Assembly (NCBI RefSeq): GCF_002303925.1
Contig: NZ_MRCS01000033.1
Coordinates: 1 to 64,000, forward strand
Direction of reading: 5' to 3'
From: Pseudomonas sp. ACN8
GTDB lineage: Bacteria; Pseudomonadota; Gammaproteobacteria; Pseudomonadales; Pseudomonadaceae
Length of the DNA stretch: 64,000 nucleotides
Part shown: positions 18,044-28,415 of the stretch, piece after piece
Layout of the letters: each line of letters begins with the position of its first letter
Numbering within the stretch: position 1 is the first letter of the stretch
Translations under genes and position numbers: made by a program
Notes under the pieces: model-generated
The model's database searches: none
Told to the model about the DNA's origin: nothing
What the model saw: only the letters and a program-made list of their open reading frames with translations

Positions 18044-19463
18044 TCAGCCTTCAAGACCGAGTCGCTGCCATCGCGAGCAGGCTCGCTCCTACAGAGGATT
18101 TGCGGTGCGCCAGGATCAAATGTAGGAGCGAGCCTGCTCGCGAAGGCGCCAGATCAATCACCACAACACTCGGCGCCCTGCTCATTGGCCTGGTCAGCCT
18201 CAACACATTCGCTGCCGACCCGCAGTTGAAGGTACAGGCCACCCTGCAACCCGCCACCCCCGTCATGGTCGGCAGCCTGGTCAGATTGCAACTCGATGTC
18301 TTCACCGACGCCTGGTTCACCAGCGCCCCCACCCTGCCCGACCTGAAACTGCCCGGCGCCTTGGTGATGCCACCGGACGGCCATGCCGAGCACATCAACC
18401 AGACCATCGACGGCCAATCCTTCAGCGGCATGCGCTACAGCTACCTGATCACCCCGAACCAGGCCCAGGGCTTCGACATTCCGGCACTGACGGTACACGC
18501 CACACCGGGCCAGGCCAGCCACGCACTCAGCGCCCAAAGCCAGCCTTTGCATTTCAGCGCCGCGCAACCACCGGGGTTCCAGCCCGGCGAGGCAGTGCTG
18601 GTGGCCCAAGGGCTGCGTTTTACCCAGAAGACCACCCACTCGGCCACGCCGCTCAAGGTCGGCGACAGCATCACCCGGGAGCTGACCTTGCAGGCCGACG
18701 GTGCACTGGCCATGTCACTGCCGACACCGGCACTGGACGATATCAAGGGCCTGAGTCGCTACCCGAAAACTCCGCAAATCCGCAATCTGGATGACGGTCG
18801 GGGCCACTTCAATGGCGGCCAACGCATCGACAGCATGACTTATCGAATCGACACCGAAGGCCACTACCGCCTGCCATCCGTTGAACTGAAATGGTGGGAT
18901 GCCAGCAGCCAGCAAACCCGCACGGCCACGGTGCCTGCCGTGACTTTCGAAGCGACCGCAAACGGCGCCTACAAGCCGGTATTTTCAATCGCCGAAGACC
19001 TGAAAAAACTCGGCCAGCAGAATCGCCTGCACCTTTCCGGGCACTGGTTCGGACTATTGGCACTGGTTTTGGCGGTGGTGGCACTCGGTTGGTTCAGTCG
19101 CCCGCTCGTGCACCGCGCGCACCTCAAGTGGCAAGCCCGACGCCACGCCCGGCACACCGCTTGGCTCGAGTCCGCCGACTACGCGTGGCGGCAGATCCCG
19201 GCGCAGATCGAAGGCAATCCGGCGCAACTCAGCGCCCTGTACCTGTGGACCCGACGCAGCCACCACGGCCTGAAACTGACCGGCCTCGGCCCGCGCCTGC
19301 AAACCTTCCTGCGCACCTGTTATGGCCGCGAACCGGACAAAGAACAGGCACTTCGCCAAATCGGGGAATCCTTGTCTACGCTGCATAGTCAGGCCGGACG
19401 CAACAGAGAATCAGTCTCTTGCGCACTGCATCCACTCAATCCTGTTCACGACAAGGACTTGCC

Positions 19464-19467
<4 letters not shown>
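18040..19467 (+). CDS. BatD-like protein with REPIN-encoded N-terminal extension, first cluster
   Basis: 475 residues, a BatD-type secreted/anchored protein: a hydrophobic segment (TLGALLIGLVSLNTFAADP, about 43-61), immunoglobulin-like beta domains, and a membrane helix near 335-355 (HWFGLLALVLAVVALGWFSR) with a cytosolic tail. ATG 18040 overlaps the preceding stop as ATGA. The first 36 or so residues are odd: residues about 10-36 are encoded by a REP doublet at 18068-18147, giving IASRLAPT and EPAREG. No other start codon in frame lies between the repeat and the hydrophobic segment, so the signal sequence appears to have a repeat-derived, Arg-rich n-region. Export may still work but is untested. 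Confidence 0.83.
18068..18147. repeat. REPIN inside the 5-prime end of the batD-like gene
   Basis: CGCGAGCAGGCTCGCTCCTA (18072-18091) faces TAGGAGCGAGCCTGCTCGCG (18123-18142). The reading frame is open through both units and their 31-base spacer. Confidence 0.9.
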
Positions 19468-20492
<1,025 letters not shown>

Positions 20493-20565
20493 AAAGACGT
20501 CATGCAGGACCGCAATAAACGTTTGTCGCTGTACGCGACGCAAGTGAGCATAAGGAGCCAGTCAG

Positions 20566-22140
20566 ATGACTCGCATACGTAAGTGGATACCGAAACTCGC
20601 CCTGATGGCGACAACGGTCATGGCAATGGCGGCGAATGCCGCTGACAAACCCAACATCCTGGTGATCTTCGGCGACGATATCGGCCAGACCAACGTCAGC
20701 GCCTATTCCATGGGCGTGGTCGGCTACAAGACCCCGAACATCGACCGCATCGCCAAAGAAGGCATGATGTTCACCGACTACTATGCGGAGAACAGCTGCA
20801 CCGCAGGACGGTCTTCCTTCATCACCGGGCAGACGCCACTGCGTACCGGGCTATCGAAAGTTGGCGTGCCTGGCGCACCGGTCGGTTTGCAAAAGCGTGA
20901 CATCACCATCGCCCAGGCCCTCAAGTCCCAGGGCTACGCCACCGGCCAGTTCGGCAAGAACCACCTGGGCGACAAGGATGAATACCTGCCGACCAACCAC
21001 GGTTTCGACGAGTTCTTCGGCAACCTGTACCACCTCAATGCCGAAGAAGAACCCGAGCGTCCGTACTGGCCCAAGGACGACCCCGAGTTCGTCAAGGCCT
21101 ACTCGCCGCGCGGCGTGATTCACAGCTTCGCCGATGGCAAGATCGAAGACACCGGCCCGCTGAACACCAAGCGCATGGAAACCATCGATGACGAAACCAC
21201 CGCCGCCGCGCAAGCGTTCATCGAGAAACAGGCCAAGGCGGACAAGCCGTTCTTCGTCTGGATGAACACCACCCGCATGCACTTGTTCACCCACGTGCGT
21301 GAATCGATGAAGGGCCAGAGCGGCATGCCCGGCAACGATTACGCCGATGGCATGCTCGAGCACGACGGCGACGTCGGCAAACTGCTGAAAACCCTCGATG
21401 ACCTGAAAATCACCGACAACACCATCGTCGTCTACACCACCGACAACGGCCCGAACCAGTTCTCCTGGCCGGACGCGGCGACCACGCCGTTCCGTAACGA
21501 GAAGAACTCCAACTGGGAAGGTGCCTACCGAGTGCCGGCTATGGTCCGCTGGCCGGGCAAGATCAAGGCCGGTGAAGTGTCCAACGAGATGTTCTCGGGC
21601 ATGGACTGGTTCCCCACGCTGCTCGCCGCAGCGGGCGAAACCGATGTGAAAAACAAGCTGCTCAAGGGCTGGGCGCCGACTTCCGGTGGCACCAACTTCA
21701 AGGTGCACCTGGACGGCTACAACCAACTGCCTTACCTGACTGGCCAGGCGCCAAAGGGTGAGCGCAAGGAGTTTTACTACTTCAACGATGACGGCGTGCT
21801 GGTTTCGATGCGCTTCGGCAACTGGAAAGCCGTGTTCTGCGAACAGCGCGCACCGGGCGGTTTCAAGGTCTGGAGCGAACCATTCGTATGCTTGCGCGTA
21901 CCGAAGACCTTCAATCTGCGGATGGACCCGTATGAGCGAGCCGACATTGTTTCTGACCAGTACTACGATTGGCAAACCAAGAACGTCTACCTGACTGCGC
22001 AAGCAGTTGGCAAGTCGGCGGCGTTCCTGCAAACCTTCATCGAATACCCGCCTAGCCAGAAACCGGCGAGCTTCAGCATCGACCAGATCCGTGCTGCGGT
22101 AGACGCCAAAATCGCTGAAAAAATGAAAGCTGCACAGTAA
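20566..22140 (+). CDS. Periplasmic type I arylsulfatase
   Basis: 524 residues with a signal peptide cleaved near ANA-ADK (residue 26). The metal-binding start of the sulfatase fold is ILVIFGDDIGQTNVSAY. The formylglycine motif is Cys78-Thr-Ala-Gly-Arg82 followed by SSFITGQ, the Cys-type C-x-A-x-R variant of the usual C-x-P-x-R. The second metal site is VVYTTDNGPNQ and a catalytic Lys/His region is GKNHLGD. The Cys needs conversion to formylglycine, but no sulfatase-maturating enzyme is encoded in this window. AAGGAG lies upstream of ATG 20566. It is 73 bases after the HAD gene and is followed by a terminator. Its substrate is probably a sulfate ester, but the family also contains phosphonate and phosphodiester hydrolases. 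Confidence 0.88.
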   Translation: MTRIRKWIPKLALMATTVMAMAANAADKPNILVIFGDDIGQTNVSAYSMGVVGYKTPNIDRIAKEGMMFTDYYAENSCTAGRSSFITGQTPLRTGLSKVGVPGAPVGLQKRDITIAQALKSQGYATGQFGKNHLGDKDEYLPTNHGFDEFFGNLYHLNAEEEPERPYWPKDDPEFVKAYSPRGVIHSFADGKIEDTGPLNTKRMETIDDETTAAAQAFIEKQAKADKPFFVWMNTTRMHLFTHVRESMKGQSGMPGNDYADGMLEHDGDVGKLLKTLDDLKITDNTIVVYTTDNGPNQFSWPDAATTPFRNEKNSNWEGAYRVPAMVRWPGKIKAGEVSNEMFSGMDWFPTLLAAAGETDVKNKLLKGWAPTSGGTNFKVHLDGYNQLPYLTGQAPKGERKEFYYFNDDGVLVSMRFGNWKAVFCEQRAPGGFKVWSEPFVCLRVPKTFNLRMDPYERADIVSDQYYDWQTKNVYLTAQAVGKSAAFLQTFIEYPPSQKPASFSIDQIRAAVDAKIAEKMKAAQ

Positions 22141-22153
22141 GACCGCTGGACCG

Positions 22154-22185
22154 CCGCTCGCCTTCACTGGCGAGCGGACTTATTT
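22154..22185 (+). terminator. Rho-independent terminator after the arylsulfatase gene
   Basis: The nine-base stem CCGCTCGCC / GGCGAGCGG (22154-22177) with a six-base loop is followed by ACTTATTTTC. It probably ends the operon beginning at 12018. Confidence 0.75.
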
Positions 22186-22208
22186 TCGATCCGGGACCGC
22201 ATCGACTT

Positions 22209-22276
22209 CATTCGCGAGCAGGCTCGCTCCCACAGGGACAGCATTGCAAATGTGGGAGCGAGCCTGCTCGCGAAGA
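22209..22276. repeat. REPIN downstream of the arylsulfatase gene
   Basis: TTCGCGAGCAGGCTCGCTCC (22211-22230) faces GGAGCGAGCCTGCTCGCGAA (22256-22275), separated by 25 bases: a compact doublet with perfect complementary arms. Confidence 0.9.
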
Positions 22277-22323
22277 GCCGGTGCGGTCACAGGCTATTTC
22301 GAATTGGAACAAGGCAATCCGCA

Positions 22324-24837
22324 ATGACCTCACGTGTCGCCAGCAAGTCGTCGGCCATACCTGCCCTTCAAGTCGCCTCCCCGGCGCTGTTGATCCCCGC
22401 CCTGTTGCTGTTTGTCTCCGGCGCCGCCGCGCTGGTGTACCAGGTGCTGTGGATCAAGCAGCTGTCGCTGGTGGTGGGCGTCGAGGTCTATGCCATCACC
22501 ACCGGGATCAGCGCGTTCTTTGCCGGGCTGGCCCTGGGCGGCTTGCTGTTCGGCCGCTGGGCGGACCGGATGCAGCAACCGGTTGTGCTCTACGCCGGGC
22601 TGGAAGTGCTGGTGGCGGTACTCGGCGTCGCCGCGACCTTTGCCATGAGTCTGGCGGCCAGCCCCTTTGCCTGGCTGGAAGCACACGTAGGTTTGCTGGC
22701 CTGGGTGCTGCCGTTCGCGCTGGTGGGCATTCCCGCGCTGTTGATGGGTGGCACCTTGCCGGTGCTGGTTCGCTCCCTGGCCACTGACCCACAACACCTG
22801 GGCAAGGCCGGCGGGCAACTGTATGCGGCGAACACCGCCGGGGCCATTGCCGGCACCCTGCTCGCCGCGTTCGTGCTGATCGCCACCCTCGGCGTGCGCG
22901 GCAGCGCACTGGCCGCCGCCATGCTGAACCTTCTGGCCGCCGCGGGAGCCTTGTGGTTTCAGCGCCGGCGCGTGGCAACCGTCGATGCCCCGGTGAAACA
23001 TCACACTGAAAAAACCCCCGACCGCCTGGCCCTGTGGCTGTACTCCATTGCCGGTGGCGTGGCCCTGGGCTACGAAGTGGTGTGGTCACAATCGATCGTG
23101 CAATTCATGAGCACCCGCACCTACGCCTTTGCGGTGGTGCTGGCGACTTACCTCACCGGGTTGTTCCTGGGCAGCATGCTGCTGGCCCGTCGAGTCGATC
23201 GTCTGCGCGATCCCTGGGGGGTGTTCGGTTTGCTGATTGCCGCAGCCGGAGCGATTGCCTTGCTGGAAGTGGCGTTGCTCGGACGCTGGCTGGTGCTCGC
23301 CCAGACCCTGGTCGAATCCTGGGTATTGTCATTGGGCGGCAGTGAGCTGGCGGGCATGAGCACGCGGTTTGCGGTGGCCGCCTTGAGCATCGTGTTTGTA
23401 CCGACCCTGTTGCTCGGTGCGGCGTTCCCCTTGGCCCTGCGCTTGAGTGTCGGCGGCGAACGGGTGGGGCGCAACGTCGGCGAAGTCGTCGCGTTCAATA
23501 CCCTTGGCGGGATCATCGGGGTGATGCTCTGCGGCTTTGTCCTGATCCCGATGCTCGGTCTGGTGCGAACCCTTGGACTGCTGGCGATGATCGCCGCCGG
23601 TATCGCCTACCTCGCCGTACGCAAGGGCCATGGCGTGAAAAAGGGCCGACGCCAGGCAGTGGTTGCCATCGGCCTGGTGTCGCTGGCACTCGCCGTGTTC
23701 ACGCCGGTCAACAAACTCGCCAGCCTGCTGCCGGGGGCGCGCAATGGCACGCTGACGTTCTACGAAGAAGGCCGTGGCGGAACCGTCGCCGTGGTCACCC
23801 AGGGCAAGGGCGAAAGAGCGTTCCAGCGCTTGTACATTCAGGGCGTGTCCAATACCGGCGACGCCATGCCGTCCCTGCGCTACATGCGGATCCAGGCGCT
23901 GTTGCCCCTGTTGATTCACAACGGTGAGCCGCGTTCGGCACTGGTGATCGGGTTCGGTACCGGTATCACCGCGGGTGCCCTGACCCGCTACCCCGGTCTG
24001 GAACATCGCGTGGTCGCCGAACTGCTGCCTTCGGTGGTCAAGGCGGCCCCCTTGTTCAAGGGCAATTTCAATGCCGCGACCGATCCGGGGGTCGATGTGC
24101 GCTTGCGTGACGGTCGCCAGGAACTGCTGCGCAATCCGCAGCGCTACGACCTGATCACCCTCGAGCCGCCACCGCCCTCCGCTGCCGGCGTGGTCAACCT
24201 GTATTCCCGGGACTTCTACCAACTGGCCGCCAGCCGGTTGCACAAACAAGGCCTGGTCGCCCAATGGCTGCCGCTACCGACGCAGAACATCGACGACTCG
24301 CGCTCACTGGTGCGCAGCTTCCTCGACGTGTACCCGTACGCGACCCTGTGGACCAGCGAATTCCACGAGATGCTGCTGGTGGGTTCGATGGAGCCGATTG
24401 AACTGGATGTGGCAAAGATCAACGCACGCTTCCAGCAAGACAGTGTTCGCGGCACCTTGCAGGATGTCGGCGTCGGTTCGGCCGCGGCGTTGCTCGCCAC
24501 CTGGGTGACTGACCGTGAAGGGCTCGAACGCTTCGCTGGCGATGCGCAACCGGTGACGGACGATCAGCCCAGGATCGAATACGCGCCCTGGGTTCGGTCG
24601 AAAGAGATCAGCCGCGTGTTGCCCGCCCTGCTCGACTTGCACCAGCCGCCAGCCGTGTTGAACGCCGACGCCGGGTTCATCGAGCGCATGAACACCCAGC
24701 ATCAACGCCTGATGCAGTTCTACCGGGCGAGCCTGCATGCCTATGACGGCGACCGTGACGCCTGGGCCAGGGATATGCGCGAGGTGATGCGTTGGGATTC
24801 CGGGAATCCGTATTACCGGTGGTTTGTCGGGGAGTGA
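22324..24837 (+). CDS. Polytopic membrane protein fused to a spermidine-synthase-like methyltransferase-fold domain
   Basis: 837 residues. The first 480 or so form a multi-helix membrane domain in two similar halves with MFS-like loops (GLLFGRWADR, LLARRVDRLRDPWG). The C-terminal half is Rossmann-type: an SAM-binding-like glycine motif ALVIGFGTGITAGAL (about residue 540) and an acidic strand end HRVVAELLPSVV. At the position where spermidine synthases carry the catalytic Asp of the D-S-x-D-P type motif, this protein has ITLEPPPPSAAGVVNLYS, so putrescine binding is unlikely. The ATG at 22324 was chosen because the preceding codons derive from the REPIN. It may move or modify a small molecule; the substrate is unknown. 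Transcription is probably separate from the upstream operon because of the terminator. Confidence 0.82.
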   Translation: MTSRVASKSSAIPALQVASPALLIPALLLFVSGAAALVYQVLWIKQLSLVVGVEVYAITTGISAFFAGLALGGLLFGRWADRMQQPVVLYAGLEVLVAVLGVAATFAMSLAASPFAWLEAHVGLLAWVLPFALVGIPALLMGGTLPVLVRSLATDPQHLGKAGGQLYAANTAGAIAGTLLAAFVLIATLGVRGSALAAAMLNLLAAAGALWFQRRRVATVDAPVKHHTEKTPDRLALWLYSIAGGVALGYEVVWSQSIVQFMSTRTYAFAVVLATYLTGLFLGSMLLARRVDRLRDPWGVFGLLIAAAGAIALLEVALLGRWLVLAQTLVESWVLSLGGSELAGMSTRFAVAALSIVFVPTLLLGAAFPLALRLSVGGERVGRNVGEVVAFNTLGGIIGVMLCGFVLIPMLGLVRTLGLLAMIAAGIAYLAVRKGHGVKKGRRQAVVAIGLVSLALAVFTPVNKLASLLPGARNGTLTFYEEGRGGTVAVVTQGKGERAFQRLYIQGVSNTGDAMPSLRYMRIQALLPLLIHNGEPRSALVIGFGTGITAGALTRYPGLEHRVVAELLPSVVKAAPLFKGNFNAATDPGVDVRLRDGRQELLRNPQRYDLITLEPPPPSAAGVVNLYSRDFYQLAASRLHKQGLVAQWLPLPTQNIDDSRSLVRSFLDVYPYATLWTSEFHEMLLVGSMEPIELDVAKINARFQQDSVRGTLQDVGVGSAAALLATWVTDREGLERFAGDAQPVTDDQPRIEYAPWVRSKEISRVLPALLDLHQPPAVLNADAGFIERMNTQHQRLMQFYRASLHAYDGDRDAWARDMREVMRWDSGNPYYRWFVGE

Positions 24838-24856
24838 TTGGGCGCCTTGGCGGCCG

Positions 24857-24936
24857 CCATCGCGAGCAGGCTCGCTCCCACAGGGGACTTGTGGCGCTCA
24901 CAGATCCAGTGTGGGAGCGAGCTTGCTCGCGATGGG
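24857..24936. repeat. REPIN between the permease and cytochrome genes
   Basis: CCATCGCGAGCAGGCTCGCT (24857-24876) faces GAGCGAGCTTGCTCGCGATG (24915-24934), separated by about 38 bases. Confidence 0.88.
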
Positions 24937-25047
24937 GACATCAGCTTCACAGCATCTGCCATTTGACAGACGCCGACCATCCGGCAAAGCTGAATCGAGC
25001 TTCATCGCGCGCCGCAAGGCAATCGCACCTGGACCATGGAAGTCGTA

Positions 25048-27408
25048 ATGCCGAACCATAAAAATAAAGCTGCAATCCCAAACCCTGATTCGCAACCGAC
25101 CCTGATCAACCGTTACCTGTTCCCTGTCACCATCGGCATCCTGCTGCTGGCAGTGGCGGGTATTGGCTGGTTTTTGCTGGGCGGTACACCGACGCCGCTC
25201 AAGTCAGTTCCCGTCAGCGCCCCTGCCGTGCAACCGGCCAAACCGCAACCGGTCGCTGCCGCGCCTGCGAAAATGGTCGATGAGCAACAATGCCAGGGCT
25301 GCCACGGCGAGCAGGTCAAGGACTGGCAAGGCTCCCATCACCAACTGGCGATGCAGCAAGCCAACGCGGACACCCTGCTCGGCGACTTCAACAACGTCAC
25401 CTTCAAGGCCGAGAAAGAGACCACGGTGTTCTCGCGCAAAGGCGACGAATTCTGGGTCAACACGCCGGGAATCGATGGCAAGAATGCCGATTTCAAAGTG
25501 GCCTACACCTTTGGCATCGCCCCCTTGCAGCAATACCTGATCGAGGTCGGCGAAGGCCGCTTGCAGGCTCTTGCGGTGGCCTGGGATACCGAGAAGCACC
25601 GCTGGTTTCACCTCTATCCGGGCCAGGGCGTCACCTTCAAGAACCCGCTGCACTGGAGCAAGCCGAGCCAGAACGCCAACTTCATGTGCGTCGAGTGCCA
25701 CACCACCGGCTACAAGCGCAATTTCGATGCGGCGAAAAACACCTTCGACAGCCACTGGAACAGCCTCGGCGTCGGCTGTCAGGCCTGCCATGGCCCGGCG
25801 TCCAGTCACCTGGAATGGGCCGCGAAGAAAACCGACCTGATCCATGCCGGCTTTGCCGTCGATCTCAAGGACAAGAACGCCACCGTCGAAATCGAAACCT
25901 GCGCCCGCTGCCACTCGCGTCGTGCGCCGCTGGACGATGGCTACACGGTCGGCAAGCGGCTGATGGACGACTACCTGCCGAGCGTCCTGACCCGCGAGTT
26001 GTACGCGCTGGACGGCAAGATCAAGGATGAAGTGTTCGAACACGGCTCCTTTGCCCAGAGCAAAATGTTCGACAAGGGCGTGCGTTGCAGCGACTGCCAC
26101 AACCCCCACAGCACTCAGCTGAAAGCGCCTGGCAACGGAGTGTGCCTGCAATGCCACAACACCGCCGGCAAAACCACTGTGGAAGGTGTCGACGGCAAGG
26201 GCCTGCTAGCGAAAAACTACGACTCCATCGAACACACTCGCCACACCCTGGGCCAACCGGGTTCGCAGTGCGTGGATTGCCACATGCCCGGCAAGTTCTA
26301 CATGGGCAACGACTTGCGGCATGACCACAGTTTCAGTATTCCCAACCCCGAGCGGGCGAAAAAACTGGGGACGCCTGACGCTTGCCTGACTTGTCACCAA
26401 GGCAAGGCCGGCGACAAGGTCACCGAGCAATTCAAGCTGTGGAACACCGCCAACGCCAGCGTGGTACAGGCCCCGCGCTACGACGAAAGCCTGTGGCTGA
26501 TTCGCAATGGTCAGGCCGGCGCTGGCGAGGCATTGTTCGAGCAACTGCAACGCAGCAACCTGCCGGCGATTCAGCGGGCGACACTGCTGGCCGAGCTGCC
26601 GGCATACCCGAGCGAACAGGCGTTGAAACTGACCACCAAGGACCTGGGCAACCCGGCGCCGCAAGTCCGTGAGAGCGCGGTGCGAGCGGTCAGCGCCTTT
26701 CTGCCGCCAGCGGAGCGCGCGCCATTGCTGACGCCGTTGCTGAGCGACCCGGTGCGGGCTGTACGCATCGCCGTCGCCCGGGACCTGCTCAGCGTGGCAC
26801 GCAATGGCCTGGGCACCGCCCAGGACAGCTGGAATGCCGCCATCGCCGAGTACGAGGCGGTGCAAAAAAGTCTGGCCGAGCGTGCCGAGGCCAACCTGAA
26901 CCTGGCCATGCTCTATCAGGCCGATGGCCGCGGCACAGAAGTCGAAGCGTTGCTGCGTACCGCCCTGCAGCGCGATCCGGACTTCTACCCGGCGTTGGTC
27001 ACCCTGGTGCAATGGCTGGAGGCCAACGGTCGCCGTCAGGAAGCCCATGCCCTGCTGGCGCAAAGCCTCAAGGACCACCCCGACTCAGGCCTGCTGCAAC
27101 ACACCCAGGGCCTGGCGCTGATTCGTGCGGGCCAGGCCGCTCAAGCCTTGCCGTACCTGCGCAAGGCCGCGCAACTGGAACCGCAGAGCGGACAGTTCGG
27201 CTATGTGCTGGCGGTGGCCCTGCATGACAGCGGCAAGATTGACCAGGCGTGCGCAGAACTGGAACGGCTGTTGAAAGAACAACCGGCGAACCGTAATGCC
27301 CGCTTGTCGTTGATCCAGTACTACCTGGACAACGGGCAGGAGCCCAAGGCTCAGGTGCTGTTGCAGGGCTGGAAGAAAATGAACATGGGGGATCCGGCGT
27401 TGAAATGA
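25048..27408 (+). CDS. Membrane-anchored octahaem c-type cytochrome with HEAT/TPR C-terminus
   Basis: 786 residues. One N-terminal helix (about 24-46) anchors it, with the rest in the periplasm. Eight CxxCH haem-binding motifs start at Cys82, 214, 244, 285, 347, 366, 408 and 446; a His-rich stretch between the first two (GSHHQLAMQQ) could supply distal ligands. The region about 490-600 resembles HEAT-like helical repeats (PAPQVRESAVRAV), and about 610-780 is TPR-like (NLNLAMLYQADGRGTEVEALL and following). It resembles the cytochrome c554/NrfB-like multihaem group fused to TPRs. ATG 25048 follows GGAAG; ATG 25036 is possible. A redox role at the inner membrane is certain in outline; donor and acceptor are unknown. 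Confidence 0.9.
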   Translation: MPNHKNKAAIPNPDSQPTLINRYLFPVTIGILLLAVAGIGWFLLGGTPTPLKSVPVSAPAVQPAKPQPVAAAPAKMVDEQQCQGCHGEQVKDWQGSHHQLAMQQANADTLLGDFNNVTFKAEKETTVFSRKGDEFWVNTPGIDGKNADFKVAYTFGIAPLQQYLIEVGEGRLQALAVAWDTEKHRWFHLYPGQGVTFKNPLHWSKPSQNANFMCVECHTTGYKRNFDAAKNTFDSHWNSLGVGCQACHGPASSHLEWAAKKTDLIHAGFAVDLKDKNATVEIETCARCHSRRAPLDDGYTVGKRLMDDYLPSVLTRELYALDGKIKDEVFEHGSFAQSKMFDKGVRCSDCHNPHSTQLKAPGNGVCLQCHNTAGKTTVEGVDGKGLLAKNYDSIEHTRHTLGQPGSQCVDCHMPGKFYMGNDLRHDHSFSIPNPERAKKLGTPDACLTCHQGKAGDKVTEQFKLWNTANASVVQAPRYDESLWLIRNGQAGAGEALFEQLQRSNLPAIQRATLLAELPAYPSEQALKLTTKDLGNPAPQVRESAVRAVSAFLPPAERAPLLTPLLSDPVRAVRIAVARDLLSVARNGLGTAQDSWNAAIAEYEAVQKSLAERAEANLNLAMLYQADGRGTEVEALLRTALQRDPDFYPALVTLVQWLEANGRRQEAHALLAQSLKDHPDSGLLQHTQGLALIRAGQAAQALPYLRKAAQLEPQSGQFGYVLAVALHDSGKIDQACAELERLLKEQPANRNARLSLIQYYLDNGQEPKAQVLLQGWKKMNMGDPALK

Positions 27409-27430
27409 TCGGGGGGCTGACTCAAAGGCC

Positions 27431-27488
27431 TCTAGCGAGCAAGCCTCGCTCCTGCGAAATCAATGTGATAGCTGCAGGAGCGAGTCAT
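27431..27488. repeat. Degenerate REP doublet
   Basis: TAGCGAGCAAGCCTCGCTCCTG faces GCAGGAGCGAGTCA across about 28 bases. Both units have lost part of the palindrome. It lies between convergent genes. Confidence 0.6.
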
Positions 27489-27512
27489 TTGGCTGCGTAA
27501 TAGCCAATCCAT

Positions 27513-28415
27513 TCACTGATCCACAGATCCCGCGACGGCGAAAATGTTGCAGGGCACTTGAAACAGGACATGCTCCGTCGTACTGCCCACCCATTTGCCC
27601 AGTCCCTTGCGATGCGCATTTCCCATGACGATCACATCGGCTCGGTGATGCGCTGCAAAGTCAGCCAGCGCTTTGCCAGGTGGCCCTTCAACGAAGTGTT
27701 GTCGCTCATTGGGCACGCCGTAGTGGTCGGCCAGAGCGATAAATGACTTTTGCAGTGACTTGCGCACATCGCTGCTGAAGCCCAGCATCGTCACTGCACC
27801 AGCACCTGCGTCGGATATATGTGTCTGCGATAGATCGTAGGCATGCAGCAGATGCAGCTCCGCGCTGCATTGCATCGACAATCCGTTCGCCGCCTGGATG
27901 ATGCGGTCGTTGATGCCAGCGATCTGGGTCTCGGGTTGTGATGGATCGACTGCCGCCACTACCACCCGCGGAAGTGGACACCTGACTTCGCTGACCAGAT
28001 GCACAGCCACCGGACATTCGCGCAACAGATGCCAATCCAGAGGCGTAATGAACACGCGTTTGAGCGCTGACTCGTGGTGCACGTCCTTGATAACCAGGTC
28101 CGGCTGCATTTCTGCCACGTGCCGAAGTATTTCTTGCAGCGCGGTTCGCGTAACAAGCACTTCGGTACTCACCGTGACTCCGCGCCCGCGAATAAGATCG
28201 GCCTCATCCTTCAACCATTTTTCGTTCTCTTGCTGACAGGCTTCGCGAAAACGTGCACCTGCGCTCATCAAACCCATCAGGTTGGAGTCTTCGATAAACA
28301 CCGTGATGTGCAGCGCAGCGCCAGTGGCCTCGGCAATGGCGACAGCTCGCTCCAATGCCGGGGTGTGGCGCATGGCTGGACCGGCTATCAGAAAGAGTCG
28401 TTGATACTGGCTCAT
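27513..28415 (-). CDS. Tandem universal stress protein (UspE-like)
   Basis: 300 residues made of two USP domains: residues about 1-150 (MSQYQRLFLIAGPAMRHTPALERAV) and 155-300. The second ends VIVMGNAHRKGLGKWVGST, corresponding to the ATP-binding loop G-2x-G-9x-G-S/T but with His in place of the second Gly, so nucleotide binding may be altered. Cytosolic, with no membrane helix. The start at ATG 28415 is well supported by GGAGGTG nine bases upstream; in-frame codons upstream of it are unrelated to the family. Proteins of this family accumulate under oxygen limitation or stress. Confidence 0.9.
   Translation of the reverse strand: MSQYQRLFLIAGPAMRHTPALERAVAIAEATGAALHITVFIEDSNLMGLMSAGARFREACQQENEKWLKDEADLIRGRGVTVSTEVLVTRTALQEILRHVAEMQPDLVIKDVHHESALKRVFITPLDWHLLRECPVAVHLVSEVRCPLPRVVVAAVDPSQPETQIAGINDRIIQAANGLSMQCSAELHLLHAYDLSQTHISDAGAGAVTMLGFSSDVRKSLQKSFIALADHYGVPNERQHFVEGPPGKALADFAAHHRADVIVMGNAHRKGLGKWVGSTTEHVLFQVPCNIFAVAGSVDQ

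Noticed and set aside
20851..22167. A 438-codon minus-strand frame over the arylsulfatase gene
   Set aside because: No domain or start signal; sulfatase on the plus strand explains the sequence.
22252..22323. Longer N-terminus for the permease fusion, starting within the REPIN
   Set aside because: The added residues MGASLLAKSR are REP-encoded and carry no signal; unlike the batD-like case a normal ATG with family N-terminus follows at 22324.
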